A stretch of 11,686 nt of DNA, from positions 1 through 11,686 of the forward strand of contig JBCCZC010000158.1 of NCBI GenBank assembly GCA_039188505.1. The letters are read 5' to 3'. Each line of letters opens with the position of its first letter. The first letter of the stretch is position 1. The notes beneath the pieces were generated by a model. That model was not told the origin of the DNA. It made no database searches and saw only the letters and a program-made list of their open reading frames with translations. This DNA comes from JBCCZC01 sp039188505. Its GTDB lineage: Bacteria; Pseudomonadota; Gammaproteobacteria; Xanthomonadales; SZUA-38. Positions 1 to 6,592 of the stretch are shown here, in pieces. The position numbers and the translations under genes are program-made.

Positions 1-2
1 CG

Positions 3-86
3 CGCGCGGAAGTCGGCGAGCAGCTGGGTCTTGTGCGGGCGCGTCTGGAGGGCAACATCAACAGCAATCTCCAGCTGGTTCGCGGA
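3..86 (+). pseudogene. Fragment of a CHASE-domain sensor gene, cut at its 3' side
   Basis: Frame 3 from the window edge reads as protein-like sequence, including VRARLEGNINSNLQLVRG. This resembles the first helix of CHASE domains, the extracytoplasmic ligand-sensing module found at the N-terminus of many diguanylate cyclases, phosphodiesterases and histidine kinases. There the stretch usually runs on as a hydrophobic LVA-type helix. Here the resemblance stops at about base 86. The same frame stays open to 779, but beyond 86 its translation is an arginine/proline-rich shadow of the next gene. So only about 28 codons of the sensor survive in the window, and its start lies upstream. I see the open frame and the motif; the CHASE assignment is from memory of the family and rests on a short stretch. 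It could also be a chance likeness or an assembly join. Confidence 0.4.
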
Positions 87-96
87 TGGCGCATGG

Positions 97-732
97 ATGT
101 TCCAGATCCTTCAATCCGCGCTCTTCCGGGACCTGCCGACCGAGCACATCGAGCAGTTCTTCGGGGTGATCGAGCGCGCCGAGTACGAGCCCGGCCAGTC
201 GGTCGTCGAACAGGGAGAACCCGGCGACTACTTCTACATGATCGCCCAGGGCGAGTGCGAGGTCATGCGCAACGTCAACGGTCTCGCCTTTCCAATCGCG
301 ACGCTCGAGCCGGGCGAGTCCTTCGGCGAGGAAGCGCTCATTTCCGGCATGCCGAGAAACGCGACCGTGCGCACGAAGACCGAGGCGGTCCTGATGCGGC
401 TCACAAAGGCCAACTTCGACGCCCTGCTCCAGATCCCGACGGTGAAGAGCGTCAAGGCCGCCGAGGCAGCGCCGCTGATCCAGCAGGGCGCGTGCACGAT
501 CCTCGACGTGCGCATGGAGAGCGAACACGGCGCGCGGTCCATCCGGAACAGCATCAACATGCCGCTGTATCGAGTCCGCTCCGAGTTCGAATCGCTCGAC
601 CCGGAAAAACCGGTCATCACCTTCTGCGACTGCGGCGAGCGCAGCAAGGTCGCGGCCTTCCTGCTGTGCCAGCGCGGCATCGACGCCCGCTTCCTCGAGG
701 GCGGACTGGCAGCGCTCGGCGGCGCGGGCTGA
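97..732 (+). CDS. Cyclic nucleotide-binding domain plus rhodanese domain protein (possibly N-terminally truncated)
   Basis: A 211-residue protein from ATG 97. Residues about 8-110 form a CRP/PKA-type cyclic-nucleotide-binding domain. The phosphate-binding cassette is GESFGEEALISGMPRNATV (about 73-91), with Gly77, Glu78 and Arg87 in place, so ligand binding is plausible. Residues about 125-205 form a rhodanese domain, which typically moves sulfane sulfur on a cysteine. Its active loop is CDCGERS, with the nucleophile at Cys177. No membrane segment or DNA-binding helix is visible, so a cytoplasmic nucleotide-gated sulfur-handling or signalling role is an inference. Family members I recall are longer, with a further cNMP-like region in front of the part seen here. 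The frame-1 residues just before ATG 97 (ADGAW) also look family-like, so the gene may have lost its 5' part at the junction near base 90. The ribosome site is weak. TTG 31 is in frame, but the added residues look like a shadow of the CHASE frame. Confidence 0.8.
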   Translation: MFQILQSALFRDLPTEHIEQFFGVIERAEYEPGQSVVEQGEPGDYFYMIAQGECEVMRNVNGLAFPIATLEPGESFGEEALISGMPRNATVRTKTEAVLMRLTKANFDALLQIPTVKSVKAAEAAPLIQQGACTILDVRMESEHGARSIRNSINMPLYRVRSEFESLDPEKPVITFCDCGERSKVAAFLLCQRGIDARFLEGGLAALGGAG

Positions 733-765
733 CCCCACCGCGCCCGTCCAAACTCACCGATCGCC

Positions 766-770
766 GGAGA
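766..770 (+). promoter_or_regulatory. Ribosome binding site for the NhaC-family gene (TTG start)
   Basis: GGAGA lies 5 nt before TTG 776. It decides the start: the next in-frame ATG (near 919) would remove the signal-like N-terminus and part of the first membrane segment. Confidence 0.7.
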
Positions 771-775
771 GAACC

Positions 776-2431
776 TTGAATCGACGCAACCCTTCTACCG
801 TTCTGTTCGCGCTCGCCGTCGTGGCAGCTCCCGTACACGCCCAGGAAGCTGCCGCGGCCGCAGAGGCAGCGAACTACGGGTTCCTTTCCGTGCTGCCACC
901 CCTCGTCGCGATCGGCATGGCGCTTGCGTTCCGCCAGGTCATCCCCGCTCTTTTCGTCGGCCTCTGGTTCGGAGCCTGGACGCTCAACGGCTTCGACATC
1001 GCGGGCCTCTTCAAGGGCCTGCTGGAGACCGTGGAGGTCTACGTCCGCGGGTCGCTGGCCGACAGCGACAATGCAGCGATCATCCTCTTCTCGCTCATGA
1101 TCGGGGGCATGGTCGGCATCATTTCGCGCAACGGCGGCATGCAGGGCGTGGTCAACGCCATCGCCCATCTCGCGACCTCGGCCCGGCGCGCCTGCCTCGC
1201 CACGGGGCTCATGGGCCTCGCCGTGTTCTTCGACGACTACGCAAACACGCTGGTGGTGGGCAACGCCATGCGGCCGGTCACGGACAGGCTGCGCGTTTCG
1301 CGCGAGAAGCTGGCCTACATCGTCGACTCGACCGCGGCACCCGTGGCCTGCCTGGCCCTCGTCACGACCTGGATCGGCTACCAGGTCGGTCTCATCGACG
1401 ATGCGCTGACCCGCCTAGGCGCCGAGCAGGACGCCTATGCCGTCTTCCTCGGATCCGTCGTCTACAGCTTCTATCCCATTCTCGCCATCTTCTTCGTGTT
1501 CCTCGTCGTGGGCCGCGGTCGCGACTTCGGGGCGATGCTCGTCGCCGAGCGCCGGGCCAGACACGAGGGCGAGGTCAGCCCTGATGTTGCTGGCGCGGCC
1601 GCGGAGACGATGCCCGAAGAGATCATCGAGCCTCATCCGGACCGGCCCCAGCGGGCGCTGAACGCCGTCATCCCGGTGGCCACACTGGTCCTGACCGTGA
1701 TCGGCGGCCTGTTCGTGACCGGCGGCGGCGAGGGCAAGAATGTCCGCGAGATCATCGGTGACGCGGACTCCTACCGGGCACTTCTGTGGGGTAGCCTCCT
1801 GGGCGTGTTCGTGGCCGCAGCCCTCTCGATCGGACAGCGCGTGCTGAGTCTGGCCGAGACCGTCGACGCCTGGTTCCGCGGCACCCGGTCGATGCTGTTC
1901 GCCATGATCATCCTGGTCCTCGCCTGGTCGCTCTCCGGCGTGACCGAGGCGCTCGGTACGGCCGAGTTTCTCGCCCAGGTGCTCGGCGACGCCGTACCGG
2001 CAGGCGTTCTCCCCGCGATGGTGTTCCTGCTGGCCGCTGCCACCGCCTTCGCGACCGGATCGAGCTGGGGGACCATGGGCATTCTGATGCCGCTGATCGT
2101 GCCGCTACTGTGGACGGTCACGGGCGGGCTCGAGGCCAACCCGCCGGTTATCTACGGCGCCATTGCATCGGTTCTCGCGGGCGCGGTCTGGGGCGATCAC
2201 TGCTCGCCCATCTCGGACACGACGGTGCTGTCGTCCATGGCCTCCGGCTGCAACCACATCGAGCATGTCCGGACCCAGCTGCCGTACGCGATGCTCGTCG
2301 GCATGGTCGCGCTGATCGTAGCGGTCCTGCCGTCGGGCTTCGGCGTGCCCTGGTGGATCTGCCTGCTTCTCAGTGCGGCGCTGCTGGCCGGCTTCCTGCA
2401 GTTTGCCGGCCAGCGAGCGGAGGACCGCTGA
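776..2431 (+). CDS. Na+/H+ antiporter, NhaC family
   Basis: A 551-residue polytopic inner-membrane protein of the NhaC family (ion transporter superfamily), expected to exchange cytoplasmic Na+ for external H+ and so support Na+ and pH homeostasis. The start is TTG behind a good GGAGA site. Residues 1-22 form a signal-like segment ending VHA, just before Gln23. About a dozen hydrophobic segments follow, starting near residue 35. Family motifs are present: FFDDYANTLVVG (151-162), ATGSSWGTMG (426-435) and GDHCSPISDTTVLSS (473-487). The Asp pair 153/154 and Asp474/Asp481 are candidate ion-handling residues. A charged loop around residues 255-295 separates two membrane bundles. The gene sits 43 nt after the cNMP/rhodanese gene, and its stop is one base from the mfd start, so co-transcription with mfd is likely. 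Substrate is by family only; some NhaC relatives carry organic substrates such as malate/lactate. Confidence 0.88.
   Translation: MNRRNPSTVLFALAVVAAPVHAQEAAAAAEAANYGFLSVLPPLVAIGMALAFRQVIPALFVGLWFGAWTLNGFDIAGLFKGLLETVEVYVRGSLADSDNAAIILFSLMIGGMVGIISRNGGMQGVVNAIAHLATSARRACLATGLMGLAVFFDDYANTLVVGNAMRPVTDRLRVSREKLAYIVDSTAAPVACLALVTTWIGYQVGLIDDALTRLGAEQDAYAVFLGSVVYSFYPILAIFFVFLVVGRGRDFGAMLVAERRARHEGEVSPDVAGAAAETMPEEIIEPHPDRPQRALNAVIPVATLVLTVIGGLFVTGGGEGKNVREIIGDADSYRALLWGSLLGVFVAAALSIGQRVLSLAETVDAWFRGTRSMLFAMIILVLAWSLSGVTEALGTAEFLAQVLGDAVPAGVLPAMVFLLAAATAFATGSSWGTMGILMPLIVPLLWTVTGGLEANPPVIYGAIASVLAGAVWGDHCSPISDTTVLSSMASGCNHIEHVRTQLPYAMLVGMVALIVAVLPSGFGVPWWICLLLSAALLAGFLQFAGQRAEDR
2419..2423 (+). promoter_or_regulatory. 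Ribosome binding site for mfd (GTG start)
   Basis: GGAGG lies 9 nt before GTG 2433, inside the last codons of the antiporter gene. It supports GTG 2433 over the in-frame codon at 2373, which would add 20 atypical residues. Confidence 0.65.
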
Positions 2432-2432
2432 G

Positions 2433-5400
2433 GTGGCGAAGGCCCGCAGCATCCTGAACCCGGAGCTGCCGCGTGACGGTCGCGTCGTACGCTGGCCGTC
2501 GCTGCCGGGGTCGGCCGACCGGGTCGCCATCGCGGCCATGGCCCGGAAGGTTCCCGGACCGGTGCTCGTCATCTGCGCCGATTCCCGCGAGGCCCAGCGA
2601 ACCGAGGAGTGTCTGCGCGGTATTGCCCCCGATCTGCCGATCGTGCACTTTCCCGAGTGGGAAACCCTGCCCTACGACGTGTTCTCCCCTCACGCCGACA
2701 TCGTCTCGGACCGGGTCCTGGCGCTTTACGAGATGAATCGCCTCGAGCGCGGCGTGCTGGTGGTGCCGATCGCCACGGCGATGCAGCGTCTCGCGCCGCG
2801 CGCCTTCATCCGGGGTGCGGGGCTCAAGCTTGGCGTGGGCGACCGCTTCGACATTCAGGTCCGCCGACGGAGACTCGAGGAATCCGGCTACCGCTGCGTC
2901 CCGCTGGTGACGGATCATGGCGAGTTCGCGGTGCGCGGCGCCCTGTTCGATCTCTTCCCCATGGGAGCCGAGGCGCCGCTGCGGATCGAGCTTTTCGACG
3001 ACGAGGTCGAGTCGATCCGGACCTTCGACCCGGAGACCCAGCTGTCGATCGAGAAGATTACCGCGGTCGATCTGCTGCCCGCGCGCGAATTCCCCTTCGA
3101 CGACGACGCCATCAGCGCCTTTCGCTCGGCCTTCCGGCTTCGCTTCGACGTCGATCTGCAACGCTGCCCGGTCTACCGGGACGCGAAGAACGGCATCGCC
3201 TCGGCCGGCATCGAGTACTACCTCCCGCTGTTCTTCGAGGCGACCGAGGGGCTGCTCGACTATCTACCCGCGCAGACGCGAGTTGTCGCATCGCAGGAGG
3301 CGCTGGATGCAGCTGGCCGCTTCCACGCCCAGGTCGAAGACCGCTACGAACAGCGCCGCCACGACGTCGAACGCCCGGTGCTGGAGCCCACGGAACTCTA
3401 TTTCGAGCCGGCCGAATGGCGCGAGACACTCGGTCACCGCCCGCTGGTCGTCATCGACGCGGATCACGGGGATGCGGCCGCTTGGAGCGTGAGTCCGGCA
3501 CCGGACGTCTCCCTGCACCGCCGCGGCGAGGAGGCCGGCACCGCGCTGAAAGCCTTCGCCGAATCCTTCGATGGGCGCGTGCTGGTGGTTGCCGATTCAC
3601 CGGGACGCCGGGAGATGCTCGCCGACGAGCTCGCGCGCTGCGTTTCCCGTCCCGAACCGGTCGACGGTCTCCTGGAGTTCCTCCGGGGTGACAGCCGCTT
3701 TGCCATCGCGGTCGCCGGGCGTTTCCAAGGGTTCGTTGCCGCGGACCCAGGCATCGCGATCTTCAGCGAACGCCAGCTCCACGCCGAGCGGGCGCGCGCC
3801 GGACGCGATCCGGCCCGGGCGTCGCGGGACCCCGCGGCGCTTCTGCGTGACCTTACGGACCTGCACGAGGGCGCGCCCGTCGTCCACCGGGACTACGGGG
3901 TGGGCCGTTACCAGGGGCTCACCCGCCTCGACGCCGGCGGCCTGGAGGGAGAATTCCTGACCCTCGAGTACGCCCAGGGCGACAAGCTCTACGTGCCCGT
4001 TGGCTCCCTGGACCTCATCAGCCGCTACACGGGCGCCTCCCCGGAAACCGCGCCCCTCCATCGCCTCGGCAACGACAGCTGGGACAAGGCGCGAAGAAAG
4101 GCTGCGGAAAGGGCCCGCGACGTTGCCGCCGAGCTGCTCGAGATCCACGCCCGCCGCGAGGCGCGCAAGGGGCACGCGATGAGCGCCGATGGTCGCGAAA
4201 TCGAGGAGTTCGCGGCCGGCTTTCCCTTCGAGGAGACACCGGACCAGCTCGCGGCAATCCACGCCGTCGAGGGCGACATGGGCGCACCGCGGCCCATGGA
4301 CCGGGTCGTCTGCGGCGACGTCGGCTTCGGCAAGACCGAGGTGGCCATGCGCGCGGCCTTCACCGCAGTTCAGGCCGGTCGTCAGGTCGCCGTACTCGTG
4401 CCGACGACGCTGCTCGCGCAGCAGCATTTCCAGAATTTCTCGGATCGCTTCGCCTCCTGGCCAGTCAAGGTCGAGGTGCTGTCGCGTTTCAAGGGCAAGA
4501 GCCAGTCGCAGAGCGTGCTCGACGGATTGGCCTCGGGCGCCGTCGACATCGTTGTCGGCACCCACCGGCTGCTGCAGCAGGACATCCGCTTCAAGCAGCT
4601 CGGGCTCGTCATCGTCGATGAGGAACACCGCTTTGGCGTTCGCCACAAGGAGCAGCTGAAAAAGCTCCGGGCCGAGGTCGACCTGCTGACCCTGACGGCC
4701 ACCCCGATTCCGCGGACCCTGAACATGGCCATGGGCGGCATGCGCGATCTCTCGCTCATCGCCACGCCTCCGGCTCGCCGCGTCGCGGTGAAGACCTTCG
4801 TGAAGCAGTGGGACTCGACGCTGCTCCGCGACGCGATCCAGCGGGAGATCCAGCGGGGCGGACAGGTCTATTTCCTGCACAACGAGATCGACACGATCCA
4901 CCGGGTCGCCGACGACATCCGCAACCTGTACCCCGGGGCGGAAGTCGAGGTCGCGCACGGTCAGATGCGCGAGAAGGAACTCGAGCGGATCATGGTCGAC
5001 TTCTATCGCGGGCGCTTCAACGTGCTCGTGTGCACCACGATCATCGAGAGCGGCATCGACATCCCGACGGCGAACACGATCATCATCAACCGGGCCGACC
5101 GCTTCGGCCTGGCTCAGCTGCACCAGCTCCGCGGTCGTGTTGGGCGTTCCCATCACCGCGCCTATGCCTACCTCGTCGTCCCGCCCAAGAAGGGCATGAC
5201 GGCCGACGCGCGCAAGCGGCTCGAAGCCCTGGAGTCCCTCGAGGACCTCGGCTCGGGCTTCATGCTGGCCACGCACGACCTCGAGATCCGCGGCGCGGGC
5301 GAGCTCCTGGGGGACGAACAGAGCGGTCAGATCCAGGAAATCGGCTTCAGCCTCTACACCGAATTACTCGAGCGCTCGGTCCGCGCACTCCGGGCCGGCA

Positions 5401-5876
5401 AGCTACCCGAGGACCTCCCGGACGACGCGGGTACCCGCGTTGACCTGCACCTGCCGGCGCTGATCCCGGACGATTACCTCCCGGACGTACACACTCGCCT
5501 CGTGCTGTACAAGCGGATCTCGAACGCTCGCTCACGGAACGAGCTCGACCAGCTTCAGGTCGAGATGATCGACCGCTTCGGCCTGCTCCCCGAGCAGGTG
5601 AAGAATCTGTTCACCCAGGCCGAGCTCAAGCTGGCCGGCCAGGCGATCGGCCTGGCCGAGATGAACGTCGGGAGTGAGGGGGGCAAGCTCGTGTTTCAGG
5701 AGAATCCCTCGGTGGACCCGCTGCAGATCATCAAGCTGGTCCAGTCGAGCCCGTCGACCTACCGTCTCGACGGCAGCGACACCCTGCGCTTCCGGATGAC
5801 ACTCGAAGAACCGGCGGAACGGATCCGTGCGGCTTGGCAGCTGCTCGAGCGCGTGGGGGTGAAAGATGCGGCCTGA
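2433..5876 (+). CDS. mfd: Transcription-repair coupling factor Mfd
   Basis: Mfd is a DNA translocase that binds RNA polymerase stalled at lesions, pushes it off and recruits UvrA for nucleotide excision repair. From GTG 2433 the protein has 1147 residues, almost exactly E. coli length (1148). The N-terminal part (to about 340) is UvrB-like and includes RGALFDLFPMG (about 169-179). The RNA polymerase-interacting domain covers about 470-550, with VVHRDYGVGRYQGL and then LEYAQGDKLYVPV. The RecG-like motor follows: Walker A GDVGFGKTE with Lys634, Walker B DEEHRFG from 729, motif III TATPIPRTL from 755, and motif VI QLRGRVGRS 898-906. The C-terminal regulatory domain follows from about 1000. All motor motifs are intact. 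The gene starts one base after the antiporter stop and overlaps csiV by 11 nt. Confidence 0.98.
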   Translation: MAKARSILNPELPRDGRVVRWPSLPGSADRVAIAAMARKVPGPVLVICADSREAQRTEECLRGIAPDLPIVHFPEWETLPYDVFSPHADIVSDRVLALYEMNRLERGVLVVPIATAMQRLAPRAFIRGAGLKLGVGDRFDIQVRRRRLEESGYRCVPLVTDHGEFAVRGALFDLFPMGAEAPLRIELFDDEVESIRTFDPETQLSIEKITAVDLLPAREFPFDDDAISAFRSAFRLRFDVDLQRCPVYRDAKNGIASAGIEYYLPLFFEATEGLLDYLPAQTRVVASQEALDAAGRFHAQVEDRYEQRRHDVERPVLEPTELYFEPAEWRETLGHRPLVVIDADHGDAAAWSVSPAPDVSLHRRGEEAGTALKAFAESFDGRVLVVADSPGRREMLADELARCVSRPEPVDGLLEFLRGDSRFAIAVAGRFQGFVAADPGIAIFSERQLHAERARAGRDPARASRDPAALLRDLTDLHEGAPVVHRDYGVGRYQGLTRLDAGGLEGEFLTLEYAQGDKLYVPVGSLDLISRYTGASPETAPLHRLGNDSWDKARRKAAERARDVAAELLEIHARREARKGHAMSADGREIEEFAAGFPFEETPDQLAAIHAVEGDMGAPRPMDRVVCGDVGFGKTEVAMRAAFTAVQAGRQVAVLVPTTLLAQQHFQNFSDRFASWPVKVEVLSRFKGKSQSQSVLDGLASGAVDIVVGTHRLLQQDIRFKQLGLVIVDEEHRFGVRHKEQLKKLRAEVDLLTLTATPIPRTLNMAMGGMRDLSLIATPPARRVAVKTFVKQWDSTLLRDAIQREIQRGGQVYFLHNEIDTIHRVADDIRNLYPGAEVEVAHGQMREKELERIMVDFYRGRFNVLVCTTIIESGIDIPTANTIIINRADRFGLAQLHQLRGRVGRSHHRAYAYLVVPPKKGMTADARKRLEALESLEDLGSGFMLATHDLEIRGAGELLGDEQSGQIQEIGFSLYTELLERSVRALRAGKLPEDLPDDAGTRVDLHLPALIPDDYLPDVHTRLVLYKRISNARSRNELDQLQVEMIDRFGLLPEQVKNLFTQAELKLAGQAIGLAEMNVGSEGGKLVFQENPSVDPLQIIKLVQSSPSTYRLDGSDTLRFRMTLEEPAERIRAAWQLLERVGVKDAA
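5855..5862 (+). promoter_or_regulatory. Ribosome binding site for csiV inside the mfd 3' end
   Basis: GGGGGTGA differs by one base from the GGAGGTGA complement of the 16S rRNA tail and ends 3 nt before ATG 5866. It fixes the csiV start within the mfd reading frame and suggests translational coupling. Confidence 0.65.
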
Positions 5877-6576
5877 CCGCCTGTTCGGCGCGCTCCTATG
5901 GTTGGGCGTCACAGCTGCCGTGGCCCAGGAACCCGCCGCCACCGAGGACCGATTCCAGGTGGAGGTGGTCGTTTTCAGCCATACGGGCCCCAAGATGGCG
6001 CATTTCCGACCGACGAACGAGCCGGATATCGGGGGCTCCTTGCGTCTGGACGAGCTCGCCGAACCCACCGAGGAGTTCCTGGCTTCACCACAGATCGTGA
6101 TGGAGCTGCCCTTCGAGCCCGTCGAGCCGCAGCGCCTCGCGTCGGTCGCCAGCCGGCTGGAGCGCCTCGGACGCTATCGGGTCGAGGCGGTCCGCGCCTG
6201 GCGCCAGCCTGCCGAGGTCTTCGGCGACGCGCAGCGGGTTCGGATCCGCGGCGACGATCCACTCCGCCCGCTCCCGGCCGCCCAACCGACGCTCGGCATC
6301 GCCACGCCCACCGTCGAACGGGAACCGGACTGGCGCGTGGACGGCAGCATGAGTTTCGAGCGGGGTCGCTTTCCGCACATCCGCGTTGACCTCGTCTTCC
6401 GGCGACCGCTGCGCGAAGGCGCCGAGGCCGTGCCCTACGCGGCCGACGCCATGGACGACCATCACAGCTACCGCCTGCGGCAGCGCCAGCAGATCCGCCT
6501 GGGCGAACCGCAGTATTTCGATCATCCGCAGTTCGGCGTTATTGCGATTGTCACGGAAGTAACGCCGGAAACCTAG
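5866..6576 (+). CDS. csiV: CsiV-family exported envelope protein
   Basis: A 236-residue protein of the CsiV family (a peptidoglycan-binding family of gammaproteobacteria, named for a cell shape/integrity role). A signal peptide covers residues 1-20, ending AVA before Gln21, so the mature protein is expected in the periplasm. The mature start, FQVEVVVFSHTG (about 29-40), matches the family's opening strand. The region FPHIRVDLVFRRPL and the C-terminal block RQQIRLGEPQYFDHPQFGV (about 208-225) match the family's conserved end, in which a Tyr-Phe-Asp-His-Pro core is typical. No enzyme motif is visible; a structural or partner-binding role with peptidoglycan or division factors is the family-level expectation. 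Position right behind mfd with an 11-nt overlap is the usual context as I recall it. The middle (about 45-180) is variable. The exact function in this organism is unknown. Confidence 0.85.
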   Translation: MRPDRLFGALLWLGVTAAVAQEPAATEDRFQVEVVVFSHTGPKMAHFRPTNEPDIGGSLRLDELAEPTEEFLASPQIVMELPFEPVEPQRLASVASRLERLGRYRVEAVRAWRQPAEVFGDAQRVRIRGDDPLRPLPAAQPTLGIATPTVEREPDWRVDGSMSFERGRFPHIRVDLVFRRPLREGAEAVPYAADAMDDHHSYRLRQRQQIRLGEPQYFDHPQFGVIAIVTEVTPET

Positions 6577-6592
6577 AAGATGGATAATAAAA

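Noticed and set aside
33..779. Long open frame 3 covering the whole cNMP/rhodanese gene
   Set aside because: Only the first 28 or so codons look like protein; the rest is an Arg/Pro-rich translation typical of GC-rich shadow frames, while frame 1 has clear domains.
3597..5276. 559-codon open frame on the minus strand opposite mfd
   Set aside because: It mirrors codon bias of mfd, has no recognisable domain, and the + strand frame carries all Mfd motor motifs.
6583..6588. GATAAT as a -10 promoter box with a TG in front
   Set aside because: No -35-like hexamer at 16-18 bp upstream, and a start there would fall on or after the GTG start codon, leaving no leader.
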